From: Arthrobacter zhaoxinii
GTDB lineage: Bacteria; Actinomycetota; Actinomycetes; Actinomycetales; Micrococcaceae
Direction: 5' to 3'
Length of the DNA: 64,000 bases
Assembly (NCBI RefSeq): GCF_025244925.1
Contig: NZ_CP104275.1
Span: 806,001-870,000, forward strand
Shown here: piece after piece, positions 10,189 to 19,603 of the stretch
Numbering within the stretch: position 1 is the stretch's first letter
Layout: each line of letters begins with the position of its first letter
Notes under the pieces: model-generated
The model's database searches: none
What the model was told of the DNA's origin: nothing
The model's input: only the letters and a program-made list of their open reading frames with translations
Made by a program: the position numbers and the translations under genes

Positions 10189-11928
10189 TTACGGCAGCAT
10201 CCACTCGAGGACGGGAGTGGACTGCAGATAAACCAGGATGCACAGGGCCAGGAGCAGCAGCACGCTCCAGCCGATCACTTTGCGCAGCAGCACCGATTCC
10301 TGCCCGCTCATATTCACGGCGGCCGCACCGATGGCCAGATTCTGCGGGCTGATCAGCTTGCCCATCACGCCGCCTCCGGTGTTGGCGGCAACCATGAGCT
10401 GGGGATCCAGGCCGGCTTCAATTCCGGCTGTCTGCTGCAGCTTGGCGAACAGGGCGTTGGCGGAGGTATCGGAACCGGTGACGGCCGTACCGATCCAGCC
10501 GAGCACGGGGGAGAGGAAGGCAAAGAAGCCGCCGGTGGCAGCCAGCCAGGTACCGATGGACACGGTCTGCCCGGAAAAGTTCATCACGTACGCCAGTGCC
10601 AGCACCCCAAGGATGGTCAGCGCCGCGGAACGCATCCGCACCGTCGTCGTCCAGATTTCCCGCACCGCCGCTCCCATGGTCAGCGGATACCGGCCGTTTT
10701 CATTGAAGCGCGAGTAGACCAGGGCGACTATCAGGCCCGTGACCAGCAGTAGCGTACCTGGGCTGATCAGCCATTCGAAGGAATAGATCGTGGAGGACTG
10801 GGTCTGGCCGTTGCTGTCCAGCAGGGCCTCATGCAGCACCGGCCACGGGATTTCGATGTTGGTCTTCGCGAGTGCCTCGGGCACGTCGATGCCCAGCGTC
10901 CACAGGTTCACAAAGCCGAAAATGACAATGACTGCCACATACGGGAACAGCGCCATCCACGCCCGGGACGGGGTCAGCCGATCCTCAGCGGTGTCATCCG
11001 CCGAGGTCAGGACGTCCGACGCCGCGCCGGTACCCGAGGGCGTCCATCCACCGGCCCGTGCCTCTGCCAGTTCTGCTTTCATCCGCTGGCCGGCCTCGCC
11101 TCCGTTGCGCGGATGCCAGAAGCGCAGGAACCCTACGGCGGCCAGCAAGGCCACGAGGGAGGCCACGATATCGGTGAGTTCGTAGGAGAAATAGTTTGAG
11201 CAAAGGAACTGGAAGATGGAGAAGACGACGCCGGTGAACAGGGCTATGGGCCAGCAGTCCCGCAGGCCGCGGCGTCCGTCCAGGATGAACAGCAGGATCA
11301 GCGGCACAAACAGGGCCAGCACCGGTGTCTGCCGGCCCACCACGGCACCGATCTCGTCGCCGGTGTAGTTGGTCAGGTTGGCGGCGGTGGTGATGGGGAT
11401 GGCCAAAGCGCCAAAGGCTACCGGGGCGGTGTTGGCCACCAGCACCGCCGTGGCTGCCCGGATCGGAGCGATGCCCAGGGCCAGCAGCATGGTCACGGTA
11501 ATGGCCACCGGGGCGCCGAACCCGGCGAGGGCTTCCAGGAGCCCGCCGAAGCAGAAGGCCACCAGGATGGCCTGCACTCTCAGGTCTCCGCCGCCGATCG
11601 CGTCGAAGACCCTTCGCAGGTCCTCAAACCGGCCACTGAGCACTGTCACCTGATACAGCCACACGGCCATCACGATGATCCAGACCACGGGGAACAGCCC
11701 GAAGGCCGCGCCCTGCGTGGCGGAGAGCAGTGCCAGACCAAGAGGCATGCCGAAACCGAAGACCCCGACGGCGAGCGCCACCAGCAGTGCCCACGCTCCG
11801 GCTACATACGCCCGCGTTTTGGCGAAGGCCAGCAGGAAGAAAAACGTCAGCAGCGGAAGCAGCGCCACCAGAGCGGACAGGGCAACGCTGTTGAGGACGG
11901 GATCGGTGCTTGGGGTGAAGCTGTCCAT
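10189..11928 (-). CDS. lctP: L-lactate permease (LctP/LldP family)
   Basis: 579 residues, an integral membrane protein with about 12-14 hydrophobic segments. Family motifs include FGGLLEALAGFGAPVAIT, NTAPVAFGALAIPI, FLSPVLGWIGTAVTGSDTSANALF and AANTGGGVMGKLISPQNLAIG. It imports L- or D-lactate and glycolate with protons. ATG 11928 is preceded by GGAGG with 6-nt spacing; the open frame runs 25 codons further upstream without better signals. It lies 7 kb from lutABC and 3.5 kb from ldh, forming a lactate uptake and oxidation neighbourhood, although not one transcript. Confidence 0.93.
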   Translation of the reverse strand: MDSFTPSTDPVLNSVALSALVALLPLLTFFFLLAFAKTRAYVAGAWALLVALAVGVFGFGMPLGLALLSATQGAAFGLFPVVWIIVMAVWLYQVTVLSGRFEDLRRVFDAIGGGDLRVQAILVAFCFGGLLEALAGFGAPVAITVTMLLALGIAPIRAATAVLVANTAPVAFGALAIPITTAANLTNYTGDEIGAVVGRQTPVLALFVPLILLFILDGRRGLRDCWPIALFTGVVFSIFQFLCSNYFSYELTDIVASLVALLAAVGFLRFWHPRNGGEAGQRMKAELAEARAGGWTPSGTGAASDVLTSADDTAEDRLTPSRAWMALFPYVAVIVIFGFVNLWTLGIDVPEALAKTNIEIPWPVLHEALLDSNGQTQSSTIYSFEWLISPGTLLLVTGLIVALVYSRFNENGRYPLTMGAAVREIWTTTVRMRSAALTILGVLALAYVMNFSGQTVSIGTWLAATGGFFAFLSPVLGWIGTAVTGSDTSANALFAKLQQTAGIEAGLDPQLMVAANTGGGVMGKLISPQNLAIGAAAVNMSGQESVLLRKVIGWSVLLLLALCILVYLQSTPVLEWMLP

Positions 11929-12102
11929 AAAGACCTCCACGCCGAGCCGGGGGACGGCTTCAACGGATGGGGCCTCCCGGGCCAAGCCGGCACACCGGCT
12001 CAACCGGGGAAGCGCTGGGACAAGCGTTCATTAAAGCGTACGGCGGTGTATCCGGCTGGTAACCCCCGGCAGGCATCTGCGGGCCTCACTCCGGGCAGGA
12101 AA

Positions 12103-12810
12103 CTACGCCGAGACTCCTGCGCCACTGCGCTCGCGGTGGTGGCGGACGTAACCGGTCACGGCCACCGCAATCGAGATAACGGCCGAGATGGTCAATCCCA
12201 GCCAGAGCCCGACCTGCAGGGCAGCAGCGCCGGCTACCGCTCCAAGCAGAATCAGGGCAATCGCGAGGGCACGGCGGACCCAGTGCTTGCTGTCCCCGCC
12301 GGCCAGGCGCGAATCCGAGGCGAGCCCCGTGATGGTTGAGGTCACCACCACTGTGGTGATCTCAGCGACCTTCATCCGCTTGGCGGTCGCGGCCTGGATG
12401 CCCATCGAGATGGCGAGAGCCGACGTCGTGATGCTGCCCAACAGGGAACTGCCCTGTACATCCACCACCGCCGTGAGGACAGCCAATGTGGTGATGACAC
12501 CGGCGACCACCATCAGCGACACAGTGGTCCGCCCGGACCAGCCCTCCGGCCCCCTGCGCAGCATCCGTCCGGCCAGGGCCGCACCCAGCATGAAGAAGAT
12601 CAGCGCCAGGACAGGGCGCAGGATCGGCAGGTCGGCACCGCCTTCGGCAAAGGCCATGCCCAGCAGCACCACGTTGCCCGTCATATTTCCGGTGAAGACC
12701 CGGTCAAGGCCCAAGTAGCCGACGGCGTCGATCACCCCGGTGGAGAAGGTCAGGGCCAGCATCAGCCAAAGATGCACCCGTTCGGTAGGTACGGCGTTGA
12801 GTCGTTTCAC
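12103..12810 (-). CDS. DUF1275 (YoaK-like) membrane protein
   Basis: 235 residues with about six transmembrane helices. The N-terminal FSTGVIDAVGYLGLDRVFTGNMTGNVVLLG is the DUF1275 signature, and GIQAATAKRMKVAEITTVVVTSTITGL the second conserved stretch. The function of the family is not established; some members sit with transport or stress genes. It has its own candidate promoter at 12867-12897 and is divergent from the gamma-glutamyltransferase-like gene. Confidence 0.9.
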   Translation of the reverse strand: MKRLNAVPTERVHLWLMLALTFSTGVIDAVGYLGLDRVFTGNMTGNVVLLGMAFAEGGADLPILRPVLALIFFMLGAALAGRMLRRGPEGWSGRTTVSLMVVAGVITTLAVLTAVVDVQGSSLLGSITTSALAISMGIQAATAKRMKVAEITTVVVTSTITGLASDSRLAGGDSKHWVRRALAIALILLGAVAGAAALQVGLWLGLTISAVISIAVAVTGYVRHHRERSGAGVSA

Positions 12811-12866
12811 TGGCGGAATGTCTCCTTAGGCAGCCGTCCGTATACGAACGCGTGGCGGAATGTCCG

Positions 12867-12897
12867 ATTGTATTCAAAATTGCGGCAGATGATGCAA
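12867..12897 (-). promoter_or_regulatory. Candidate promoter of the DUF1275 gene
   Basis: Read on the minus strand, TTGCAT (12897-12892), a 19-bp spacer, then TACAAT (12872-12867). The -10 is close to consensus but the spacer is longer than ideal. The site lies in a locally AT-rich stretch between divergent genes. Confidence 0.45.
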
Positions 12898-12935
12898 GGA
12901 TTCCCCTAACTACGTTGTCTCCCGAAAGCTGACCC

Positions 12936-14750
12936 ATGACCTACACCGCCCCGGCTTCCTTCACTACCCGGCCCACCCTGCAGGGCACGTTCGGCATGAG
13001 CGCGTCGACGCATTGGCTTGCCACGGCTTCGGCGCAGGCCGTGCTCGAGCGTGGTGGAAATGCCTTCGATGCCGCGGTGGCGGGTGCCTTTGTGCTGCAT
13101 GTCGTGGAACCGCACCTCAATGGTCCGGGCGGGGACATGACCGGCATTTTCGCGACGGCGGAGAACCCGAAAGAACCGGTGGTGCTGATGGGCCAGGGGC
13201 CGGCTCCCGCCGCAGCCACCCGGGAGCATTACCTCGCTGAAGGACTGGAACTGGTGCCCGGTGCCGGTGCCCTCGCCGCAGCAGTTCCCGCCGCCGTCGA
13301 TGCGTGGTTGCTGCTGCTGCGGGACCACGGCACCTGGGAACTGGCCGACGTCCTGGCCTTCGCGGTGGATTATGCCCGCAGCGGCCACCCCGTCCTGGGC
13401 CGTGTCGGCGCCACCATCGAGTCCGTGGCGGAGCTGTTCACCGAGCACTGGCCCACCTCGGCCGCACAGTGGATGCCCGAAGACCGGGTTCCGCGGGAGG
13501 GCGAAATTATCCGCAACGAGGCCTACGCCAAGGTGCTGGACCGCCTGATCGGGGCCGGCGCCGGCGCGGGCAGCCGGGCCGAACGGATCGATGCCGCCCG
13601 GCACGAATGGCGCGGGGGTTTTGTGGCACGTGCCGCCGCCGAGTTCGCGGCCGCACCGCACCGCCATTCCTCGGGCACCGACCATGCCGGCGTTATAACC
13701 GCCGCAGACTTCGCGGCGTTTGAAGCGGGATTTGAACCTGCCGTCACGTTCGACTTCCGCGGCTACACCATTGCCAAAACCGGGGCCTGGGGGCAGGGGC
13801 CGGCGCTGCTGCAGACCCTGGCCATCCTCGCCGGTTTCGACGACGAACGGCTGGATCCTTCCACCGTGCTGGGCGCCCACACCATTCTCGAGGCCCAGAA
13901 GCTGGCGATCGCGGACCGCGAGGCGTACTACGGTGACGCGGAAGTTCCACTCGACTACCTGCTCAGCGAGGACTATGCCGCGGAACGCCGCGCGCTCATC
14001 ACGGACCGGGCTTCCTCCGCTTTTCGCCCCGGCACGGTGCCCGGCCACACGCCCTTTGTGCCGCCGCTGCGCACCGAGTACCTGCCGCCCGCCCTGGCCG
14101 GAGCGGGCGGCGCTGGCTTTGCCGGCGTCGGCGAACCGACGGTGATGCCCACCGGCGAGACCCGCGGGGACACCTGCCACATCGACGTCGTGGACCGGTG
14201 GGGCAACATGGTTTCCGCCACCCCGTCGGGAGGCTGGCTGCAGTCCTCCCCGACCATCCCGGAACTCGGTTTCTGCCTGGGCTCGCGGCTGCAGATGACC
14301 TGGCTGGAAGAGGGCGCCCCGTCCACCCTGGCTCCGGGGAAACGGCCCCGCACCACCCTGACCCCTACGTTGGTCCTGAAGGACGGCAAACCGGTGGTGG
14401 CCCTGGGCTCGCCCGGCGGGGACCAGCAGGACCAGTGGCAGCTGCTGTATCTGCTGCGCACCATCGTCGGCGGGTACACCCCGCAGCAGGCCATAGATGC
14501 CCCCGCCCTGCACACCACATCCATTCCCGGTTCGTTCTGGCCGCGGACATGGACGCCCTGCGGGGCAGTGGTGGAGGACCGGCTGGGGGAGGACGTGATT
14601 GCCGGGCTGGAAGCCCGCGGCCATGCGGTGACCCGTGCGGGGGACTGGGCGCTGGGCCGGCTGTCTGCGGTGGTACGCGAACCGGACTCGGGCCTGCTGC
14701 AGGCAGCCGCGAATCCGCGGGGAGCGCAGGGGTATGCCGCCGGGCGCTGA
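12936..14750 (+). CDS. Gamma-glutamyltransferase family (Ntn-hydrolase) protein
   Basis: 604 residues. The large-subunit region carries GGNAFDAAVAGAFVLHVVEPHLNGPGGD, the typical GGT entry motif. The expected autoprocessing nucleophile is Thr413 in GDTCHIDVVDRWGNMVSATPS, followed by GGDQQDQWQLLYLLRTI in the small subunit. GGTs hydrolyse or transfer gamma-glutamyl groups (glutathione, polyglutamate), and related oxamate and acylamidase branches also exist. No signal peptide is visible, so this copy is probably cytoplasmic. Its 3' end overlaps the start of a GntR/FCD regulator by 17 bp, suggesting joint expression and substrate-responsive control. Confidence 0.88.
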   Translation: MTYTAPASFTTRPTLQGTFGMSASTHWLATASAQAVLERGGNAFDAAVAGAFVLHVVEPHLNGPGGDMTGIFATAENPKEPVVLMGQGPAPAAATREHYLAEGLELVPGAGALAAAVPAAVDAWLLLLRDHGTWELADVLAFAVDYARSGHPVLGRVGATIESVAELFTEHWPTSAAQWMPEDRVPREGEIIRNEAYAKVLDRLIGAGAGAGSRAERIDAARHEWRGGFVARAAAEFAAAPHRHSSGTDHAGVITAADFAAFEAGFEPAVTFDFRGYTIAKTGAWGQGPALLQTLAILAGFDDERLDPSTVLGAHTILEAQKLAIADREAYYGDAEVPLDYLLSEDYAAERRALITDRASSAFRPGTVPGHTPFVPPLRTEYLPPALAGAGGAGFAGVGEPTVMPTGETRGDTCHIDVVDRWGNMVSATPSGGWLQSSPTIPELGFCLGSRLQMTWLEEGAPSTLAPGKRPRTTLTPTLVLKDGKPVVALGSPGGDQQDQWQLLYLLRTIVGGYTPQQAIDAPALHTTSIPGSFWPRTWTPCGAVVEDRLGEDVIAGLEARGHAVTRAGDWALGRLSAVVREPDSGLLQAAANPRGAQGYAAGR

Positions 14751-15417
14751 CGGCTCCCCGCGCATCCAGGACACGATCCGGCAGGACATCATCTTCGGCC
14801 GGCTGAGCCCCGGAATGCGCATCACGGAGGCGTCGCTGGCGGAAAGGTACGGCATCTCCCGGGTGCCGGTGCGCGAGGCGCTGCGGGCGCTGGAGGCGGA
14901 GGGGTTCGTGGACTCGCGGCCCTACGCAGGATCCACGGTTTCGGAGATACCCGTGGACGAAGCCGATGACCTGTTTGCCGTGCGTGCAGTGGTGGAAGCC
15001 GCCACTGCGCGCCGGGCGGCAGGGCATGCCGCCCGCCAGCTAGGCACCGGCGTTCCGGACGGAACGTGGTGGGAGGCACGGAGGACTATTGCCGGGATTC
15101 TCGACGCCGGGGACGCCGCAGTGGCCGCCGGGGACCTGCACCTGCTGCCGGATTTGAATGTGCGCTTCCACCTCGGTGTTGCGGCGCTGGCCGGGAGCCC
15201 GTCACTGACCGCCCTGCTGCGCCAGCTCGCGGGCAAGATCGAATGGCTGTACGCGGCCGACGTCGAGTCCCGCGGCAAGGACTCGTGGAGCGAGCACCGC
15301 AGGATCATGGCCGCGGTCGACGCCGGGGAGACGGCCCGTGCAGCGGAGCTGATGGAGGCCCACGTCCGGCAGTCCCGCTCGGGCTACCTGAGCCGGTTCG
15401 GTTCGTCACGGGACTAA
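14734..15417 (+). CDS. GntR family regulator, FCD (FadR-like) domain
   Basis: 227 residues. Winged helix-turn-helix at about 10-75 (IRQDIIFGRLSPGMRITEASLAERYGISRVPVREALRALEAEGFV) followed by an all-alpha FCD ligand domain with metal-type residues (LNVRFHLGV, EHRRIMAAV). Such proteins repress catabolic genes until an organic acid or amino-acid ligand binds. I choose ATG 14734, with GGGGAGC upstream, which overlaps the 3' end of the GGT-like gene; the regulator is probably co-transcribed with the enzyme it controls. The reading frame extends upstream inside that gene but without coding evidence. Confidence 0.85.
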   Translation: MPPGADGSPRIQDTIRQDIIFGRLSPGMRITEASLAERYGISRVPVREALRALEAEGFVDSRPYAGSTVSEIPVDEADDLFAVRAVVEAATARRAAGHAARQLGTGVPDGTWWEARRTIAGILDAGDAAVAAGDLHLLPDLNVRFHLGVAALAGSPSLTALLRQLAGKIEWLYAADVESRGKDSWSEHRRIMAAVDAGETARAAELMEAHVRQSRSGYLSRFGSSRD

Positions 15418-15448
15418 CCGGGACTAGCCGGGACGAACCCGGACTGAC
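15409..15448 (+). repeat. Four tandem 10-bp units over the gntR stop codon
   Basis: Successive decamers CGGGACTAAC, CGGGACTAGC, CGGGACGAAC and CCGGACTGAC. The first contains the TAA stop of the regulator. The array lies between that stop and the ldh promoter. It may be replication slippage or a small binding array. Confidence 0.6.
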
Positions 15449-15474
15449 CGTTCCGTTCGCGAGGGCACCGAGCC

Positions 15475-15480
15475 TATAGT
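15475..15480 (+). promoter_or_regulatory. Candidate -10 box of ldh
   Basis: TATAGT, 40 bp before the ldh start; the matching -35 region (TTCCGT at 15451-15456, 18-bp spacer) is weak. It would give a leader of about 33 nt. Confidence 0.4.
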
Positions 15481-15519
15481 GCAGGAGGGGTTCCTTCCTA
15501 CTGTGAGCGAGGCTTCACC

Positions 15520-16482
15520 ATGGCCAATATCACCACCCGGCCCGTCACCAAACTCGGAATCGTGGGAGCCGGAAGCGTCGGCACCTCGCTGGCTTACGCC
15601 GCCATCATCCGGGATACGGCCCGCCGCATCGCGATTTACGACATCGACGCCGTCCGGGCCGAAGCCGAAGGGCTGGACCTGGCTCACGGCACCCAGTTCA
15701 CCGGCGCCAATACGGTCACCGGCAGCGGCAATGTCGAGGACCTGGCCGGCTCCGACGTCATCGTGATCACCGCGGGTGCCCGGCAGCAGCCGGGCCAGAG
15801 CAGGCTGGACCTGGCCGGCACCAACGTGCGCATCCTGGAGAAGCTGATGCCGCAGCTGATTGCCCAGGCGCCGGACGCGGTCTACATCCTGGTGACCAAC
15901 CCTGCGGATGTGCTGGCCGTCGCTGCGCAGAAGATCGGCGGCCTGCCGCGCAACCGGATCTTCTCTTCCGGCACGGTGCTGGACACATCCCGCCTGCGGC
16001 TGCTGCTGGCCCGCGAAGCGCACGTGCTGATGACCAGCGTGCACGCGACCATCATCGGGGAACACGGCGACTCCGAGTTTCCGGTGTGGTCCAATGCGAG
16101 CATCGGCCCGGTCCCCATCCGGGAGTGGGAAATCAGTGGCCGGCAGGTATTCACCGACGAGTTCCTCGCCGCTGCCACGAACGACGTCGTCAATGCGGCC
16201 TATCAGGTGATCGAGGGCAAAGGTGCCACGAACTACGCGATCGGACTGGCCGGAGTGCGGATAGTCGAGGCAGTGCTGAATGCCGAAAACGCGGTCCTGC
16301 CGGTGGCGGCAACACTCGAGGGGGAGTACGGGATCAGCGGCGTCGCGTTGTCCCTTCCCTCCGTCGTGGGCCATAACGGCGTCTACAAGATGCTGGAGAT
16401 GCCCCTGGACGACGAGGAGGCAGGGAAGCTGACAGCGTCCGCCGAAACCCTGCGCAGCACGCTGGACTCCCTGGGGATCTAG
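15520..16482 (+). CDS. ldh: L-lactate dehydrogenase (NAD-dependent)
   Basis: 320 residues. It has the Rossmann motif G16-A-G-S-V-G21, the substrate loop ARQQPGQSR (88-95, with the lactate-selecting Gln rather than the Arg of malate dehydrogenases), NPADVL, and the catalytic dyad region with His182 in GEHGDSE. It reduces pyruvate to L-lactate with NADH in the cytoplasm, or the reverse when lactate is plentiful, alongside the LutABC route. A long perfect hairpin follows the gene at 16509-16539. Confidence 0.95.
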   Translation: MANITTRPVTKLGIVGAGSVGTSLAYAAIIRDTARRIAIYDIDAVRAEAEGLDLAHGTQFTGANTVTGSGNVEDLAGSDVIVITAGARQQPGQSRLDLAGTNVRILEKLMPQLIAQAPDAVYILVTNPADVLAVAAQKIGGLPRNRIFSSGTVLDTSRLRLLLAREAHVLMTSVHATIIGEHGDSEFPVWSNASIGPVPIREWEISGRQVFTDEFLAAATNDVVNAAYQVIEGKGATNYAIGLAGVRIVEAVLNAENAVLPVAATLEGEYGISGVALSLPSVVGHNGVYKMLEMPLDDEEAGKLTASAETLRSTLDSLGI

Positions 16483-16508
16483 AGGCACATAAATACAGGT
16501 ATATACGG

Positions 16509-16539
16509 CGATACCCTCCCGGGGTCCGGGAGGGTATCG
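16509..16539. terminator. Bidirectional hairpin between ldh and putP
   Basis: Perfect 14-bp stem, 16509-16522 paired with 16526-16539, 3-nt loop, lying between convergent genes. The following plus-strand bases (GTTCT) are only weakly T-rich. Confidence 0.75.
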
Positions 16540-16563
16540 GTTCTACACGGGCCGGGCCGGGCC

Positions 16564-18072
16564 CTAGCCGACTGCGGCAGGCTCCGGCGCCTGCGCCGGT
16601 TCCTTCGCCAACCGGGCGGCGTCGCTGAATTCGGCGTCAACCTCCGCGGAGGGCTTGTGGGTGAACAGGCTCACCACCACGGTCAGGACCACATTGATGA
16701 TGAAACCGGGAACAATCTCGTACAGGGTTCCCGAAAGCGCATCCACGCTGCCCCAGATGTAGGCGGTGAGGGCGCCGGCAATCATGCCCGTCAGTGCCCC
16801 GGCGGTGCTCAGGCGGCGCCAGAACAGGGCCAGGAGGATGGTCGGTCCGAACGAAGCGCCGAATCCGGCCCAGGCGAAGCCCACCAGGTCAAGGATGGTG
16901 TCATTGCGGCCCAGCGCAATCAGGATGGAAATCACCGAGACCACCAGGACGCCGAGCCGGCCGAGCATCACCAGGGACCGCGGGGAAGCCTCGCGGCGAA
17001 GCGCAATCCGGTACAGGTCTTCCACCAGTGCTGACGACGTAACGATCAGCTGGGAGGAAATGGTGCTCATGATCGCGGCCAGCACGGCGGCCAGGACAAA
17101 ACCGGCCACCAGCGGGTGGAAGAAGATCTGCGCCAGGCTCAGGAAGACCGCCTCGGGCTCATCGAGGGTCAGGTTGTTCTGCTGGAAGTACGCCACACCC
17201 ACCAGTGCGGTGAGGATGGCACCGACCACGCTGAACAGCATCCAGCCGACGCCGATCCGGCGGCCGGCTTTCGCATCGGCGGGGGAGCGCAGCGCCATGA
17301 AGCGGACAATGATGTGCGGCTGGCCGAAGTAGCCCAGCCCCCAGGCGAGTGCGGAAATGATGCCGAGGGCAGTGCCGCCGGCAACCGGGTCCAGCAGCTC
17401 CGGGTTCACCTCGCGGAGGGAATCGGTCATACCGCCGAAGCCGCCCACCTTGACCAGGCCAACCACGGGAACCAGCACCAGGGCTGCCACCATCATCAGG
17501 CCCTGCACCACGTCGGTGTAGCTGGCCGCGAGGAATCCGCCGAAGAGCGTGTAGGCAATCGTCACGACGGCGACAATCAGCATGCCGGTCACATAGGAGG
17601 AGCCGAAGGAGCTTTCGAAGAAGACACCGCCGGCAACCATGCCGGAGGAGACGTAGAACGTGAAGAAGACCAGAATGATCAGGCCTGAGACCACCCGCAG
17701 CAGCCGCGAACGGTCCCGAAGCCGGTTCTCCAGGAAGCTGGGCACCGTGATGGAGTTGTTCGCGACCATGGTGTAGGCGCGGAGGCGGGGTGCCACGAAC
17801 TTCCAGTTCAGCCAGGCCCCGACGGTCAGGCCTACGGCAATCCAGCCTTCCACCAGTCCCGAGACGTAGATGGCGCCAGGCAGGCCCATCAACAGCCACC
17901 CGGACATGTCCGACGCCCCGGCGCTCAGGGCGGCGACGCCGGGTTTCAGGTCCCGTCCCGCCAGCATGTAGTCATCCAGGCTGTTGGTTTTGCGGTAGGC
18001 CCACCAGCCGATCGCCAGCATGGCCAGCATATAGATCGTCATGGCGATCACTTTGTACGTCTGATCTGTCAT
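16564..18072 (-). CDS. putP: Sodium/proline symporter PutP
   Basis: 502 residues with about 13 transmembrane helices. The SSS-family signature of proline carriers is clear: YMLAGRDLKPGVAALSAGASDMSGWLLMGLPGAIY near the N-terminus, GYFGQPHIIVRFMALRS in the middle, and AGFGASFGPTILLALFWRR later. It couples proline uptake to the sodium gradient. The Asp and Ser residues of the first helices that bind sodium and substrate are present. The last 30 residues are an acidic, Ala/Pro-rich cytoplasmic tail. It is not next to a putA gene in this window. Confidence 0.95.
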   Translation of the reverse strand: MTDQTYKVIAMTIYMLAMLAIGWWAYRKTNSLDDYMLAGRDLKPGVAALSAGASDMSGWLLMGLPGAIYVSGLVEGWIAVGLTVGAWLNWKFVAPRLRAYTMVANNSITVPSFLENRLRDRSRLLRVVSGLIILVFFTFYVSSGMVAGGVFFESSFGSSYVTGMLIVAVVTIAYTLFGGFLAASYTDVVQGLMMVAALVLVPVVGLVKVGGFGGMTDSLREVNPELLDPVAGGTALGIISALAWGLGYFGQPHIIVRFMALRSPADAKAGRRIGVGWMLFSVVGAILTALVGVAYFQQNNLTLDEPEAVFLSLAQIFFHPLVAGFVLAAVLAAIMSTISSQLIVTSSALVEDLYRIALRREASPRSLVMLGRLGVLVVSVISILIALGRNDTILDLVGFAWAGFGASFGPTILLALFWRRLSTAGALTGMIAGALTAYIWGSVDALSGTLYEIVPGFIINVVLTVVVSLFTHKPSAEVDAEFSDAARLAKEPAQAPEPAAVG

Positions 18073-18131
18073 TGCTTAGTTGCCGTTCACTAGGTGCGTG
18101 TGAGTTGTACGGCGTCCAAGTATGTCAGGAA

Positions 18132-18860
18132 TCACATCGATGTAAGTTCGCGCAGCCGTCGGGCGTTCCGGACCGCATGCCCCTCGAGGTCGTTGTTGAA
18201 GTAGGCGTACACGTCTTTGCCCGCGGAGTTCCACTCGCGGATCCGGGCCGCCCACCACTGCAGGTCTTCCTCCGTGTAGGAATCGACGTAGAGCTGCTCC
18301 GGGTTCGGTCCGTGCAGGCGGACGTACACAAACGGGGCGGTGGCGCGCAGCATGCAGGGCAGGTGCGCCCCGCTCATGACGGTGTAGGCGGCGCCGTGGC
18401 GTTCCAGCAGCCGGAAGACTTCTTCGTGATTCCAGCTGTCGTGGCGGAACTCCACCGTCACCCTGATGGTGTCGGGAAGTTTCGCCAGGAGGTAATCCAG
18501 GCGGCCGTCGTCGCGCTCCATGTCCGGGGAAAGCTGAAGCAGGAACACTCCGCTGCGGTCTCCCAGTGCGGTGAAACAGCGCTCGATCCGGCCGATCCAT
18601 TCGTCCGGATCCCGCAGCTTCCGCCCGTGGGTGAGTCCCCGGGGAGCCTTGACCGAAAAGACGTACCCTTCCGGCAATCGGTCCCGGTAGGCGGCAAACG
18701 CCTCCTCGCGGGGCCAGCGGTAAAAGCTGCCGTTGAACTCCACGGTGTCGAATTCACTCGCATACTTTTCCAGCCATACCCGGGCCGGCACGCCCTTTGG
18801 GTACAGCACATTGCGCCAGTGGTTGTAGGCCCAGCCCGATGTTCCGATATGGATGCTCAC
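18132..18860 (-). CDS. DUF72 family protein
   Basis: 242 residues in the YecE-like TIM-barrel fold: IHIGTSGWAYNHWRNVLYPKG at the start, DTVEFNGSFYRWP, FSVKAPRGLTHGRKL, FLLQLSPDMERD, VEFRHDSWNHEEVF, YVRLHGP, and DVYAYFNNDLEGHAVRNA at the end. The biochemical role is unknown; family members are sometimes placed near DNA-repair or UV-endonuclease-like enzymes. I start at GTG 18860, where homologous sequence begins; the frame stays open 248 codons upstream, but that part is antisense to the next gene. Confidence 0.87.
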   Translation of the reverse strand: MSIHIGTSGWAYNHWRNVLYPKGVPARVWLEKYASEFDTVEFNGSFYRWPREEAFAAYRDRLPEGYVFSVKAPRGLTHGRKLRDPDEWIGRIERCFTALGDRSGVFLLQLSPDMERDDGRLDYLLAKLPDTIRVTVEFRHDSWNHEEVFRLLERHGAAYTVMSGAHLPCMLRATAPFVYVRLHGPNPEQLYVDSYTEEDLQWWAARIREWNSAGKDVYAYFNNDLEGHAVRNARRLRELTSM

Positions 18861-18974
18861 ACCATCCAAACTAGCCGCTGGCTGTGCAGCGTTGCGGGAT
18901 TGTGCGTGCCGTCTCTCCGGTTCCACACTGGAGGGGGATCCCGCCGTGCCACCCCCTGCAGGCAGGAGCGTCGA

Positions 18975-19487
18975 ATGCGTGATCAATTTCCCGACGGCGT
19001 GCTGCCGGATGAGGATTTCCTGCACATGGTGCGGGATCTGCCGTCCGGTCCAACCGCAATCTACGAGGCATGGATGGATCTGGCCCGAATTACCTCCTGG
19101 TGGGGCGCGGCGGGTTTTATTGTCCCGCCGGACCGCATCTCCGCCCATCAGCACGTCGGCGGGGACTACCAGGCGTGCATGGTCAATACCGCTACCGGCG
19201 ACGAATTCTGGTGGGGCGGTGAATACCTGGTCCTCGATCCGCCGCACCGATTGGAAGTGACGCAGCAGTGGCAGCAGCCGGACGGTGCTCCTGCGGGCCC
19301 GAAGCGGGTGATCAAAGTCGAGCTGCACCCTATGGACACCGGGGAAGGGCCCCCCGTCACCCGCATGACGTTCCGGGAGGGGCCCTTCGCTGCAGCAGAC
19401 GGGGAAATCGAAGGATACGAAAGCGGGTGGAACGAGTCCTTCAACCGGCTGGCCGGCTATCTGGCCCGACAACGCGGACCGGAGTGA
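18975..19487 (+). CDS. SRPBCC/AHSA1-like domain protein
   Basis: 170 residues with the START-like fold of activator of Hsp90 ATPase C-terminal proteins: an opening helix with IYEAWMDLARITSWWGA, then strands containing GGDYQACMVNTATGDEFWWGGEYLVLDPPHRLEVTQ, VTRMTFREGPF, and a closing helix GWNESFNRLAGYL. The fold binds hydrophobic ligands; no specific ligand is known. ATG 18975 has GGCAGGAG about 8 nt upstream. It diverges from the DUF72 gene across 114 bp. Confidence 0.8.
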   Translation: MRDQFPDGVLPDEDFLHMVRDLPSGPTAIYEAWMDLARITSWWGAAGFIVPPDRISAHQHVGGDYQACMVNTATGDEFWWGGEYLVLDPPHRLEVTQQWQQPDGAPAGPKRVIKVELHPMDTGEGPPVTRMTFREGPFAAADGEIEGYESGWNESFNRLAGYLARQRGPE

Positions 19488-19603
19488 CCCAGCCGTCGGC
19501 ACAGGCGTGCCCCCGGATGAAATAACCCGGGCCGTGCCGCGGTTGCTACTAGCGTGCCCGGGCAAAAAGGTCCGGAGCGCAAGCAACTGAAAGGCACGTT
19601 TCA

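Noticed and set aside
12906..14855. A 649-codon open frame on the minus strand opposite the GGT-like gene
   Set aside because: No recognisable domain and composition typical of an antisense shadow; the plus-strand protein has full GGT motifs.
17790..18974. A long plus-strand frame through putP and DUF72 joined to the AHSA1-like gene
   Set aside because: The first 395 codons are antisense to putP and DUF72; protein features begin at ATG 18975.
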